Positions 1-9,263 of a stretch of DNA of 64,000 nt are shown here, piece by piece. The translations under genes were made by a program, and so were the position numbers. The stretch comes from Paramoeba atlantica (lineage: Eukaryota > Discosea): assembly GCA_977017575.1 (NCBI GenBank), contig CDRNVI010000090.1, positions 105,425-169,424 on the forward strand. The letters run 5' to 3'. The notes below the pieces were generated by a model. The model did no database searches, had not been told where the DNA came from, and saw only the letters and a program-made list of their open reading frames with translations. Each line of letters starts with the position of its first letter. Position 1 is the first letter of the stretch.

Positions 1-3
1 AAC

Positions 4-1272
4 ATGAGCTTAGATTTTGAAAGATCCAAGTTACAGCTTTTGAAAGAACACCAAGAACTTGTTGCAGATATAGCTCTTCTTCAAGACAAAGAAGTCTTGC
101 TTCGCAACGAAGTCCAGTACTGCTTTGATACAGAATGGGGGAAAATTCAATCGTTTGGTATTAGGCAAAAAAGAGTGCTAGAGGATGTTATAAAAAGAAA
201 ATCTGTAAAGCAGAAAAAATTAGATGAAAATATGCAATTCGGACGCGAAGCTATTCTTTATCAATGGGAGCAAGGAATTGGCGAAATGTACAATAGCCTG
301 ATAGCTGAAGAAGAAAGTATCAACAAATCTCTTCGGCTCCGAATGCTTCAAAAAGATGAATTTGAGCTTAATGAATATTGTAGCAGACAGCAAGTTATTG
401 TGGAAGAGGAGTACCAGTGGTCAGCTCTCATGATGGAAGGTATAAATCACGCGATCTATGAGACTAATGTAGCGGCGATTAATTCTTTCGCTTCAGTAGA
501 AAAAGCAGATCGAAATTTTATTGAAAGAGAGCGATGGGAATGGTATTCCATTGCACACGAACAAGTTTCATACACTATTCTTACGCTTCTGAGCAGTGAG
601 TCTGACGATCTTACCCTACTGGAGACAGACGCAAGGGCTATCCTGGAAGCGGCATATGAGGAGAAGTTTGGCGAAATATGCAGTCTTCTTTCCGTCGGTG
701 AAGAAGATCTTGCTCAGAAACTTTTGCCTGAGAAGAAATTTGATTTCGAATCGGAGCTGAACAGACAGTTTTCGGAGTTGTCCAAAGATTTAGAGACATT
801 CAGTACTGCTGATGTGATCAAGCAGAGTAGGCCGTCCAATAATAATCAAAATCAATACCTCAGCACTGTTCTGAAAATCTCGCCAACGGACTTATCAGAA
901 ATGCAACCCCGCGCCATAGAATTATGCGTACAACTTTTGGAGCGTAATATATCCCAATCTCGTGATTACCGTAAATCTTTGGAAGAACACTACATCAAAC
1001 TGAGGAACGAGGAGCAAAATTTGACTCAGAAACAAAAGGATTTAGCTAGAGCACAACAAGAATTATCCTTCTTCAAAGCGGCATCACAAAAAGCCATTTC
1101 TCAAAGAATAACTGCTTTTAAGACGGCGAAATCTCATCGTATGGCTAAGGATCATGAACTTTCCCGTGCCAAGATACGAAGTATAGAAGCGGAGAAAGAG
1201 GTAGCCCGAGCCGCTAAAAAACTGGAAATCGTAAAAGAAGCGGCGAGAGAGCAAATGCGACGTGGTGGATGA
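4..1272 (+). CDS. Coiled-coil protein, unknown function
   Basis: A 422-residue protein rich in Glu, Lys, Gln and Leu, with long heptad-like stretches at both ends (about residues 1-150 and 310-415), so an extended alpha-helical coiled coil is likely. I see no enzymatic motif, signal peptide or membrane segment. It ends in a basic tail (RRGG). The ATG lies three bases from the window edge, so the true gene may start further upstream and this could be the C-terminal part of a longer protein. Coiled-coil proteins of this kind in kinetoplastids are often cytoskeletal or flagellar, but nothing here proves that. It is the first of a series of + strand genes. Confidence 0.7.
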   Translation: MSLDFERSKLQLLKEHQELVADIALLQDKEVLLRNEVQYCFDTEWGKIQSFGIRQKRVLEDVIKRKSVKQKKLDENMQFGREAILYQWEQGIGEMYNSLIAEEESINKSLRLRMLQKDEFELNEYCSRQQVIVEEEYQWSALMMEGINHAIYETNVAAINSFASVEKADRNFIERERWEWYSIAHEQVSYTILTLLSSESDDLTLLETDARAILEAAYEEKFGEICSLLSVGEEDLAQKLLPEKKFDFESELNRQFSELSKDLETFSTADVIKQSRPSNNNQNQYLSTVLKISPTDLSEMQPRAIELCVQLLERNISQSRDYRKSLEEHYIKLRNEEQNLTQKQKDLARAQQELSFFKAASQKAISQRITAFKTAKSHRMAKDHELSRAKIRSIEAEKEVARAAKKLEIVKEAAREQMRRGG

Positions 1273-1507
1273 GTCTTGTATAAGGCTTCAAAGAAATATG
1301 TCGAAAAGCAATCAGTCATGCAGTTCTCTTCTCTACAGGTAGATATGGATTCGTATGCATGTACTTAGTCTGTCACTTTACTGTTTCTAGTTTTAATTCT
1401 TAGTTTGTGAGTAAATTTTTGATTCTCAGAACGGATCTTAGTAACGCTTATACACGGAGTATAGTATAGTGCCATAGATATCTATAAAATTTATTCATTG
1501 AACACCC

Positions 1508-1984
1508 ATGAATTCTTGTGAACATGATTCAATGTCTAAAATGGAAATAGATTTAGTAGATCCCGCGAAACGATGTGCTGGGAACCAACGTTCGGAAATC
1601 GTCAGTGAAGAACCAATACAACCGTGCGTCATCACAAAAGTGGGAATGCTAGATTATCCGTGCTTGCGACCACTGAATTCCCCCTCAGAATATATACAGC
1701 AATGCAAGATAACGATTTCTGAAAATATTACAAAACTAAGAAAAGTGAATCTTGTGCAGCACTTGCGAGAAATGAGAGAATTCAACGACCCTACATGGCT
1801 TGCTAGATCTGTTAAGGAACAGCACATCGATGAATTCGGTACAAATTTTTCTTCTGGAATATGGGATAAGCCTAATGGAGATTCGAATCCGCGTGAAATT
1901 TCATTCGTCGACTTTTACAATCATCGATCTCCTCAACTGCTACAGGGAAAAGGGGGCCTGCTACAAGGGTTAACCCCAGCTTAA
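1508..1984 (+). CDS. HCNGP/SAP30BP-like protein
   Basis: A 158-residue protein whose C-terminal half carries the HCNGP signature: a Phe-Asn-Asp-Pro segment, then about 15 residues later H-I-D-E-F-G-T-N-F and a Trp-Asp-Lys-Pro, matching the family pattern IDExGTN followed by a D-P motif. HCNGP/SAP30BP proteins are nuclear and in animals bind splicing and transcription corepressor factors. In a kinetoplastid a role in the spliceosome used for trans-splicing is plausible but inferred. The first 60 residues look disordered and acidic. Methionines at residues 9 and 12 are alternative starts. The gene sits 235 bp after the coiled-coil gene on the same strand. Confidence 0.65.
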   Translation: MNSCEHDSMSKMEIDLVDPAKRCAGNQRSEIVSEEPIQPCVITKVGMLDYPCLRPLNSPSEYIQQCKITISENITKLRKVNLVQHLREMREFNDPTWLARSVKEQHIDEFGTNFSSGIWDKPNGDSNPREISFVDFYNHRSPQLLQGKGGLLQGLTPA

Positions 1985-2249
1985 TTCATGTGTATTTGAG
2001 TGCGACGCATAAAGTTGCTTGCGCAGAATATGTCCATTATCCAAACCAAAGGTCGTTTATCATAAAATGAAGTTGCTTTTCATGGAAATTTCAGAAAGAA
2101 ATCATTTTCCTTAGATTTGTGCGTATCATGCACATTTTTAGACTTTTTTTAGTTTTCGTTATACAGTAGTACTAGTAAATGCTGTTTGTCTTTTAGACTC
2201 ATTCGTAGTTTCAAATTTATCAATAATTGTTACATTACCTATAGTTTCC

Positions 2250-2462
2250 ATGGCGAAATCTAAGAATCATACCAATCACAACCAGAGTCGAAAGCAACAT
2301 CGGAATGGAATTCACAAGCCGCGATTTTTCAAGAAATTTTCAATGAGGGGTCTGTATCCTGCAGTGCGACGAAACAACCGATTTAGTGTGAAGCACAACC
2401 AAGGAGCGAAGGCCCAGGCGGCGCTTCGGGCGAAGAGAACACAGGAACTTCCGGTGGCATAA
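2250..2462 (+). CDS. RPL29: 60S ribosomal protein eL29
   Basis: A 70-residue, very basic protein beginning MAKSKNHTNHNQSRKQHRNG, the hallmark start of eukaryotic eL29 (the family consensus continues with KNHTxHNQxRKxHRNGIKKP). It is a cytosolic large-subunit protein of the usual short length for the family. The ATG sits in a good context (tttccATGg) just after a pyrimidine-rich stretch. The next gene starts 285 bp downstream on the same strand. The 60S link is shared with the AFG2-type ATPase about 22 kb away, but they are not adjacent. The family call is firm. Confidence 0.97.
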   Translation: MAKSKNHTNHNQSRKQHRNGIHKPRFFKKFSMRGLYPAVRRNNRFSVKHNQGAKAQAALRAKRTQELPVA

Positions 2463-2502
2463 TCATATTGGACTTGAAGTGAATGGATACGACGAGAGGT
2501 AG

Positions 2503-2522
2503 TCCACTAGGTACTAGTGACG
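2503..2522. repeat. Small palindrome behind the eL29 gene
   Basis: About 40 bp after the eL29 stop, the arms cactag and ctagtg face each other around gta and extend outward to gtc/gac with a one-base bulge. The rest of the 285-bp gap to the next gene shows nothing else I can name; a 60-codon hydrophobic open frame in it lacks an ATG start. Confidence 0.4.
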
Positions 2523-2747
2523 CACTGAAAGGGAATTTGTTGGATAAGTACGTGATAAGAGGGAAAAGTTGGGAAGTGCATCGTATAAGCTGTATCTTGG
2601 TCAGAAAATAGAAGTGATTCTATTTTTCGTATATTTCTTTATAGATTTTCTATCCTTGAATGAGATAATAACCTTTGCTCTCTTTCAATACATTTTCTTG
2701 TCCCTTCTTCATACACAGTTTCATACACTAACTTATTTTATACTTCA

Positions 2748-4076
2748 ATGACACTCAATGCATTAAGGTTGAAGAGTTACAGAGGGTCGGTTGTTCCGCA
2801 ATTGAGGTTTCAATGTTTCATTCTGCCAATGTTACTTTCTATGGTTGCGCCATGCGGCAACCTCGAAATACTGATACGTAACGCGCTGCATCTAAGACCG
2901 GATTCTTTTCGTGGTCACACATTACTTTCCCCATGGCGATCCGTCTCTCTTTATTCACTGCATGCCCGTGACTCTCGGCGCCGGCAAGCATCCCAACCTC
3001 AAAAGCCCACCACCCCTGCCGATTACTACCAACTCCTTGGCGTACCACGCAACGCGGATACAAAAGAAATCAAACGCGCATACAAAAAACTCTCCTGGAA
3101 GTACCACCCTGACAAGAACACTGATGACAGCGCCAGGGAGCGGTACAAGGACATTAACAAAGCCTACACGGTGTTGTCCGACCCGGAGAAGAGGAAGCAG
3201 TACGACCTCCTGGGCGAACAGTTTGAGCAAAGCGCGGCATCAGCGAGCCGACCCAATCGCGGGGGTTTCTACCAAGCTGGACCGGACGGCACGTATGTAT
3301 TCACCTCCTTTGGGGGCGGCCCCCACCGGGGCTCTCACCCTTTTACAGACCTCTTCAGTTCGGGTTCCGGTGGATTCAACCCATTCGCGAGTTTATTCGG
3401 TGGCGGAGGTGGCGGTGGGCCGTTTTCCTTCACCAACCATGGGAGAGGCAGACAACAGCAGCCACGAGGCCAACAACAGCGGCAGAAATACCAACAACAA
3501 CAACAACGTCACACAACCTCCCGAGATTCCCCGACATCCACTCCCCCGAGCCTTGACCCTCTACGTGTGAATCCTCTCACCGCTGCACGGATTCGGTATC
3601 ACTGTCTTCGTTCAGGGCGGACGTCCCCGAATTTGTGTGTGATTCATCTCCAGGACAGCACCATGGGAACCGACGTTGTGCGGGAACACTTCCGGGCGGC
3701 CTTTCGCGCTGCTCTGTCCGCATTTCGCTCGGAAATGCTATTTTTCGATTGTAGTCCGGACCCCGAGGAAGGTCGAGGAACTTCCCCCGAGCGTTGGCTC
3801 CGGGAGATACGATCTGCGAGTGTAATTGTGAATGAGGGTGACGTGATTGCGCTCCGGCGCGCCCGGCAAGAGAGTTCGGTAAAAATTGCTGTACTGCGGA
3901 TGACGGATGCGTTGCTGCAAGTAAAGTCTCATGACCGGGCAACTCTGAAACCCAAATCACTTAGTGTACAGGAAAATCCTTTTGTGAGAATTATTAGCTC
4001 ATTTTTAGAAAACGTTGGGTCCGGTGGCACAGTCAAATGGACTCAACTCGATCGTCCATCCTTTCTTCAAGATTAG
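2748..4076 (+). CDS. J-domain (DnaJ/HSP40) protein with G/F and Q-rich regions
   Basis: A 442-residue J-protein. The J-domain lies at about residues 91-157 (DYYQLLGV at its start, the HPD tripeptide within WKYHPDKN, ending KRKQYDLLG) and should stimulate an HSP70 ATPase. A Gly/Phe-rich segment (about 170-230) and a Gln-rich stretch (about 235-258) follow. No zinc-finger CxxCxGxG repeats are seen, so it is not a type I DnaJ. The C-terminal 170 residues are unfamiliar. The first 90 residues include a hydrophobic run near residue 25 that could be a signal anchor or part of a targeting peptide; later methionines at about 28 or 32 are alternative starts. Codon use is noticeably GC-richer than in flanking genes, as in the HSP90 array, which suggests high expression or different mutation pressure. 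Confidence 0.88.
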   Translation: MTLNALRLKSYRGSVVPQLRFQCFILPMLLSMVAPCGNLEILIRNALHLRPDSFRGHTLLSPWRSVSLYSLHARDSRRRQASQPQKPTTPADYYQLLGVPRNADTKEIKRAYKKLSWKYHPDKNTDDSARERYKDINKAYTVLSDPEKRKQYDLLGEQFEQSAASASRPNRGGFYQAGPDGTYVFTSFGGGPHRGSHPFTDLFSSGSGGFNPFASLFGGGGGGGPFSFTNHGRGRQQQPRGQQQRQKYQQQQQRHTTSRDSPTSTPPSLDPLRVNPLTAARIRYHCLRSGRTSPNLCVIHLQDSTMGTDVVREHFRAAFRAALSAFRSEMLFFDCSPDPEEGRGTSPERWLREIRSASVIVNEGDVIALRRARQESSVKIAVLRMTDALLQVKSHDRATLKPKSLSVQENPFVRIISSFLENVGSGGTVKWTQLDRPSFLQD

Positions 4077-4223
4077 GATTCTATCGTTGCTACGTTTGCT
4101 TCACTTAATTTGATGTGTAAGTAGTGTAACAATCGCATCTGTGTAACATAAGACGTGACATTTTGCTATCTTTTATGATTATAGAAAATCTTATATTCTA
4201 TATAATAAAATCTTCTGAATGCC

Positions 4224-4847
4224 ATGTCTACCCACTATGAGACTCTTGGTGTAGATTCCAAGTCGACTTTTGCTGCTATACAAAAAGCATATAGACATGC
4301 TTCCTTGCTTTATCATCCGGATAAAGATTCTTCTCTTGGAGCATCTAAGGCATTCTTCCGTGTACAGGAAGCATATACCGTGCTACGTGATCGCACCTCC
4401 CGTGAAGAATACGACAGTGAGCTTCGGAGGGAGAGGACGAAGCAACTTACCTCCGTGAGTCAGGAACTGAACACCCACAAACAGATGCGCGATTTGCTAG
4501 ATTTCAGAGAGAGAAAAGAAAAGAAACGACAAGAGGTACTAATACGAGCTGACAGAGAGAGCAACTCACGGCGTGAGCAACTGGAACAGGAATTTGTGGA
4601 AGCGTGGCATCGCAGGCCGATTCGGGTTGTGCCGTTCGAAGAGGGCTTTAATTCTTCCCAAGCTGAGAGCACCCGACAAGCTGCAGGAAATAACACCAAA
4701 CAGTGTGATATAGATCGTGACGTGCAATATTTGTTCGATATTCTTAGAACCTATACTGATACAGCGCCTTCCATTGAGAGTATAGATGCATTGCAGAGAG
4801 AAGCACATTCCCTCTTGATGTTTCCTGATTGCATTGGAAATACATAG
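4224..4847 (+). CDS. Small J-domain protein
   Basis: A 207-residue protein with an N-terminal J-domain (residues 4-68: HYETLGVD at the start, the HPD motif in LYHPDKD, then the helix ending REEYDSEL). It is followed by a charged helical stretch (about 75-140) rich in Arg, Glu and Lys and a short C-terminal region without known motifs. There is no G/F region, zinc finger or membrane span, so this is a type III J-protein. The layout, a J-domain plus a charged helix, resembles DNAJC8/DNAJC17-like nuclear J-proteins, but I cannot assign it. It lies 147 bp behind the larger J-protein on the same strand; the two differ strongly in base composition, so a recent duplication is unlikely. Confidence 0.85.
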   Translation: MSTHYETLGVDSKSTFAAIQKAYRHASLLYHPDKDSSLGASKAFFRVQEAYTVLRDRTSREEYDSELRRERTKQLTSVSQELNTHKQMRDLLDFRERKEKKRQEVLIRADRESNSRREQLEQEFVEAWHRRPIRVVPFEEGFNSSQAESTRQAAGNNTKQCDIDRDVQYLFDILRTYTDTAPSIESIDALQREAHSLLMFPDCIGNT

Positions 4848-5097
4848 TGCCAGATACACATTGTAGAATACCAATCTTTCGCCATACTACAAGTAATGCT
4901 CTTACCAGTTTTTTTTTCGCACTTCAGGAAGTTTAGCTTACGTGATTTCACCTTTCTCCCTTGAAGTCGGACAATCGTTTTTAAAGTACCTTTTTCTTTT
5001 GTAAATGAATGAATTTTTTTGTTAGTACTACAATTGACCTACCACAATACTACAGATATTTTGCCGACAAAAATCTACCTCTGTACTTCGACTATAG

Positions 5098-5496
5098 ATG
5101 ATGCGAACACATATTCTGAGAGGGAGTCGCGTTATCACATCCTTGGTTAAGCAAAAAAATATTGCTTCTCAGCACCGAAACTTTCTTGATGTTTTTCTTA
5201 CAACATCAAACGGGATTCTATCAAGCATTAATACTGTATTTGATATATCGCATCCCAAACCAAGCACAATTAAGAAACCTCTACTGCCTCGTGGTATAGC
5301 GGAGCACATGCCAGGGTCGTTAATTTTTCCAAGCATACACACTTTGACTCCATTCCAGAGATTTTACGTGCTAAAAACCAGCCGAAACGTATCACAGCGG
5401 GTCCGACAGCTTCGGAAAAAGAAGCATTGCACAGGTAACAAATCAAAAGCAATGAATCACAGAATAACTAAATCGTGCTGCCCTATCAAAAAATGA
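5098..5496 (+). CDS. Small basic protein, possibly mitochondrial, unknown
   Basis: A 132-residue very basic protein. The N-terminus (MMRTHILRGSRVITSLVKQK) has Arg, Lys, Ser and hydrophobics and no acidic residues in the first 30, as in mitochondrial presequences. The C-terminal third is dense in Lys and Arg, as in small mitoribosomal proteins, but I do not recognise a family. Two ATGs in tandem (5098 and 5101) start the frame. The gap to the next gene (271 bp) holds nothing I can name. It could be a chance open frame, but it fits the spacing of the gene series. Confidence 0.5.
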   Translation: MMRTHILRGSRVITSLVKQKNIASQHRNFLDVFLTTSNGILSSINTVFDISHPKPSTIKKPLLPRGIAEHMPGSLIFPSIHTLTPFQRFYVLKTSRNVSQRVRQLRKKKHCTGNKSKAMNHRITKSCCPIKK

Positions 5497-5767
5497 CATT
5501 ACAATATAAGAGCATATTGTATAAGGGTGTAATGACATTATACTGTATGTATGATTACTGTACAAGTAAAACATCTCAGAAAATTAGAAGAACTAGTTCA
5601 GGCGAATTGCATCTGCGTTTATTAGCTTCCGTTCTGTGCAATTCATACGGTCCACAGAAACCATCTTGAAAATTAGTGATTGCATTATTGATGTTATAGT
5701 TGTAGATATAATTTACCTGAAGTGTGAACATAGAACAGATTTTTGCGCATATTCTACTTAGATAGCC

Positions 5768-6082
5768 ATGCTACAACGCACAGCTGCACTTGCGTACACG
5801 GCTATCAGTGCAAAATCTGGTAAAAAATATCCGGAGCAGCCTTCTAAAGAGTTATCAGTTATTGCCGAGGTGCATTTGTTCAAGAGCCCATACTGGATCA
5901 CAAGTACACAAGTGCGTCATTTTGATGGTTTGAGTATAAAGCCTGATGTGACCGGATTTCCTCTTACGTTTGATTTCGGGGGAGGAAAGGCCGTAACGTG
6001 CACCATATACAATGCAGATCAAACGACAGATCCTTCTTTAATAGAAAGACACATTGAAGAGTTGAAAAAAAATGGATCATGA
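5768..6082 (+). CDS. Small protein with mitochondrial-like N-terminus, unknown
   Basis: A 104-residue protein. Residues 1-20 (MLQRTAALAYTAISAKSGKK) form a short Arg/Ser/Ala presequence of the type seen on kinetoplastid mitochondrial proteins. The body contains a compact segment (about 38-80: FKSPYWITSTQ, then a Gly-rich beta stretch) that looks like a folded domain. The W-[IL]-T-x-x-Q pattern is faintly like the N-terminal domain of ArdC-type ssDNA-binding proteins, but the match is too short to claim. The ATG follows a stop-rich AT-rich leader. A MITE-like element begins about 100 bp downstream. Confidence 0.6.
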   Translation: MLQRTAALAYTAISAKSGKKYPEQPSKELSVIAEVHLFKSPYWITSTQVRHFDGLSIKPDVTGFPLTFDFGGGKAVTCTIYNADQTTDPSLIERHIEELKKNGS

Positions 6083-6184
6083 TTATGGATGCTAAGGAAT
6101 TTATTTTCACTAAACTTCAGAATTCTTTTAGATATAGATGATGTCATTTTTCGAAAATTTAAGAATGTGCGTGAAAAGATTATT

Positions 6185-6494
6185 ACTATCCCCCCCCCCT
6201 ATTTAATAGGACTCCGATTTTGGGCAAAAGGCCCTAATAAAGGGGGGGGACATGGAAAATAATATGAAATTAATAAATTAGCGCCGCTTCGCGGCGCCTT
6301 TTTTAACGTTGTGAAACAACCCCCTTTTGATACACTTTCGGTTGTTGGGGTAGATACGGGAAAAAAAATCCTCCGCTTCGCGGCGCATTCGACAATTTTT
6401 TGGCACTTTCCTTGAAATTCTTTTTGGCCTTCCAGACAAAATAGCCCTATTAAAGGGGGGGTGACACGTAGACCTATTAAATAGGCGGGGATAG
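6185..6494. mobile_element. MITE-like element with poly-C termini
   Basis: The left end reads CTATCC followed by a C run and CTATTTAATAGG; the right end is its inverted copy (CCTATTAAATAGG, cgggGATAG), and both ends are flanked by TA. About 310 bp, non-coding, with internal repeats of CGCTTCGCGGCGC and a second AATAAAGGGGGGG block. Terminal inverted repeats, a TA target and lack of coding capacity fit a Tc1/mariner-type MITE. No parent transposon is visible for this terminus in the window. Confidence 0.6.
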
Positions 6495-7103
6495 TACTCA
6501 TTTTTTCGAAATGTTAAATGCGGTTTTTCAATATACTACATTTTATTAAGGTGGTAACTACCGCTCTACCCTCGATTATTGGAAACCGAATGAAAAATGG
6601 TGAAAAGACAGAAACACAGTATCCCCCTTTATCTTACAAACGATGTGCTCAGTCGCATTATTTGCCCATTACGTTTAGGACTCTTATTCATGCGCATTAT
6701 TCATCCGCAAAGCTCCGATTTAGTGACAGATAAACAGAGGGAGAAAAGGGTTCCAAAAAATGAGACAGCGAAACTATGTTTTTCGGACCCAGGGGGTACC
6801 AGGGGAGATCTCTCAAAGGAGCAAAACCGGGGAAAAAATGTCATTTTGGCAGGGGGCACACTTCTGTCCGTGGACGTACGTAGAGTTCCCAGTAAGCTGT
6901 TTGTATCTTATCCAAACATTTTACGGGTAGTCCATATGATACGTTCACACCCTCTAGAGCATGCCCCGCGTTGTATGTCTCCAAACCTTTCATCCATTCA
7001 AATATTATTATTTAAATCACCCTTTGACCAGACAAGTAATCGTATCGACCCTATTGGAAAAACTGTTCACCTGTACTTTTTTTTTCGAATTTCTCTGTTT
7101 TTC
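6495..7103 (+). other. Open leader in front of the Sec1-like gene
   Basis: The reading frame of the Sec1-like gene is open from an ATG at 6597, adding 169 codons. The added peptide has no resemblance to Sec1 N-termini, abuts the MITE, and ends in a T-rich tract just before the ATG at 7104. I treat it as untranslated leader that happens to be open. A 25-bp stretch at 6554-6578 recurs inverted at 13649-13673 in the repeat island. Confidence 0.5.
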
Positions 7104-8858
7104 ATGCTGTCGTGCTTTCGAAAAAATTTCGAAAGTTACTTGCAGGAGCTTGAGGGTGAATGGATTGTTATGGTTCTTGACGAAAAAAGCAGCCGGTTGT
7201 TAGGAAATATGTTTACTATGTCGGCACTTTTATCGTATCGAATTGTGTTAGTTGAAAATTTACAAAAGGTGCGACAACCATTAACTGAATACCCGGTGGT
7301 CTATTTTATCGAGCCTGTAATGGAAAATGTCACCCGATGTCTTGCTGATTGGTCTGCTGGTAAGAAAATGTATGCGAAGGCACATTTTATATTTCTCGGG
7401 CGCCCTAGCGCTGAGGTTCATACTGCGCTTAAGTCGACGCCGCTTGATGAACACATTGCATCAAAGAGAGAGTTTGGGTGCTACCTTCGTTTTCGGGATC
7501 CATGTGTTTTTGATCTTGACATTCAAAGTGACATTGAAAAATGTTTCCTAACAGACAACTGGAAAACAGCACGATGCGTAGCAGAGAGACTTTTATCTAT
7601 TTTGGAGTTGATGAAAAGTCGACCCCAAATTCGCCACCAGAAATCGTCGAATGCTGAGCTTTTTGCGAGTTGTCTCCATCAGATACTTCCGGCTTCCACA
7701 TCTATAAGTTCGGGTTCCGCTTCTGACATTTTTTTGGTATTAGACCGCACGCATGATATTTGTACTCCATTAATGCACGATATGTCATATGCCTCTCTGC
7801 TTTACGATCTTATGCCTCGTTCTGATCTTATGTACACAACCAATTTGGAAGGAAGAGATGGTACCTTCAAACAAAAATCTATGATACTGGATGAGAATGA
7901 TGCTATATGGACAAAAGTTCGATATATGCACATTGCGCAAGCAATTCAATACGTTCACCGAGAATTTATCGCACTGCGAGAACAAGCAGATGCGCTGGAT
8001 AAGATTGAAACAAGTCCGCATGAAGGCAGAGTACACAATAATGCCATATATACTCTGCCAGAACTAAGACAAAGGAGCGATCAGATATCTTTGCATATTG
8101 ATTTGCTTCAAAAATTGAGCTCTATTCTTAAAGAAGGTCCATTAGAAGACGTCATTGCTTTGCAGCAGATGTTGGGGACAGGGATTGATGAGTCGGGAAA
8201 CAAAGTGGCCCTCGGCAGGCAGGAAGAACAAATGAAAAAAATTCTTCGTCTCGAGAATGTTTCTTCAGAATTAAAGTTGCGACTTATCCTATTATATACA
8301 ACTGTTCATGGCATCGAACATTCCAAGCTTGTGAAATTTGTCAAAATTGGCCATCTGGGATCTTCTGCATTACATTTGATTAAAAATATGGGACATGTAT
8401 TTCCTCTGGAGAAACGTAAATCAGTTTTGTACAGTAAGAAGCAGGATTCTATTCAGGAACTTTTTATACAACGAAAATCTATCTCAAGAGCCCAGCCTGC
8501 CATAAACGACATTGTTGAGAAATTAGCGAGCAATACTTTGTCACAATCTGAGTATCCGAGTGTATCTATTCTAGAAAATGATATCCTTTCGAGAACCACA
8601 TGTCAAGGTTTAGAAGATGTGCACAACGTTCGTAGAGGTGATGCAGGATTCATACAAGAACGGGACAACTTCACACACAAAGAAGCTAAATCGTTGCAAC
8701 GGTTGTACATATTTGTGGTTGGCGGCATTACTGTTTCAGAAATGAAATGCTTAAATGAACTTAGAAATAAGCTTGATCACGAAATTTATCTTGGTGGTAC
8801 GCAACTTCACACTTCTCGGACGTTTCTTCACCAATTGGATAATTTAGCAATTTCATAA
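7104..8858 (+). CDS. Sec1/Munc18 (SM) family vesicle-fusion protein
   Basis: A 584-residue SM protein, close to the family's usual 580-650. The N-terminus (ELEGEWIVMVLDEKSSRLL, then MSALLSYRIVLVENL) matches the start of Sec1 domain 1, which is why I place the start at 7104. The central LVLDRTHDICTPLMHDMSY is the diagnostic Sec1 segment (consensus LDRxxDxxxPLLHExTY), and the C-terminus carries IFVVGGITVSEM and the closing YLGGTQLHTSRTFL. SM proteins clasp syntaxin-type SNAREs and promote SNARE-driven membrane fusion. Which member this is (Sec1, Sly1, Vps45 or Vps33) is not settled; the C-terminal pattern favours Sec1 or Vps45. An in-frame upstream ATG at 6597 would add 169 unrelated residues. 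Confidence 0.9.
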   Translation: MLSCFRKNFESYLQELEGEWIVMVLDEKSSRLLGNMFTMSALLSYRIVLVENLQKVRQPLTEYPVVYFIEPVMENVTRCLADWSAGKKMYAKAHFIFLGRPSAEVHTALKSTPLDEHIASKREFGCYLRFRDPCVFDLDIQSDIEKCFLTDNWKTARCVAERLLSILELMKSRPQIRHQKSSNAELFASCLHQILPASTSISSGSASDIFLVLDRTHDICTPLMHDMSYASLLYDLMPRSDLMYTTNLEGRDGTFKQKSMILDENDAIWTKVRYMHIAQAIQYVHREFIALREQADALDKIETSPHEGRVHNNAIYTLPELRQRSDQISLHIDLLQKLSSILKEGPLEDVIALQQMLGTGIDESGNKVALGRQEEQMKKILRLENVSSELKLRLILLYTTVHGIEHSKLVKFVKIGHLGSSALHLIKNMGHVFPLEKRKSVLYSKKQDSIQELFIQRKSISRAQPAINDIVEKLASNTLSQSEYPSVSILENDILSRTTCQGLEDVHNVRRGDAGFIQERDNFTHKEAKSLQRLYIFVVGGITVSEMKCLNELRNKLDHEIYLGGTQLHTSRTFLHQLDNLAIS

Positions 8859-9203
8859 AATTCTGAGCACATGACTGACTTTTCCTAATTGTATGCCCCC
8901 TTCGGCGAAGCAATGACTATTCGGGTGAAATAGTTTTTCTCTTCATGCTACCCTTCGAATTCTGTATTCGAATAAATTCATCTTCAACCGGTCGAATAAA
9001 CCGGGTAAAACTTTTAAAGTAGGCGGCCACACAAGATGCATACCTGTAATAACAAGCTAAGTGTAACATATCTGTAAGTAGCATATGCGGTCCTGCAACC
9101 CCGCTTAATTATATTTTAGTTGAACGATACTCTTGTATCAAAAGTTTTATAACGATATGCGTGAGCACGTGTAGTGAAAAATTCAATCGGAAAAGTAAAA
9201 ACA

Positions 9204-9254
9204 AATCTGCAAAAAGAAACAATCTGCAAAAAGAAACAATCTGCAAAAAGAAAG
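9204..9254 (+). repeat. Three tandem copies of a 17-bp repeat in the GUF1 leader
   Basis: The 17-mer AATCTGCAAAAAGAAAC occurs three times head to tail (last copy with one change) within the 405-bp gap between the Sec1-like gene and GUF1, ending 9 bp before the proposed GUF1 start. A repeat of 17 bp is not a multiple of three, so it encodes no peptide repeat; a leader or processing role, or simple slippage, is possible. The rest of the gap (8859-9203) shows nothing I can name. Confidence 0.8.
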
Positions 9255-9263
9255 AGTTCCTTA

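Noticed and set aside
2569-2751. A 60-codon hydrophobic frame between eL29 and the J-protein gene
   Set aside because: No ATG start, AT-rich composition and no similarity; probably leader DNA.
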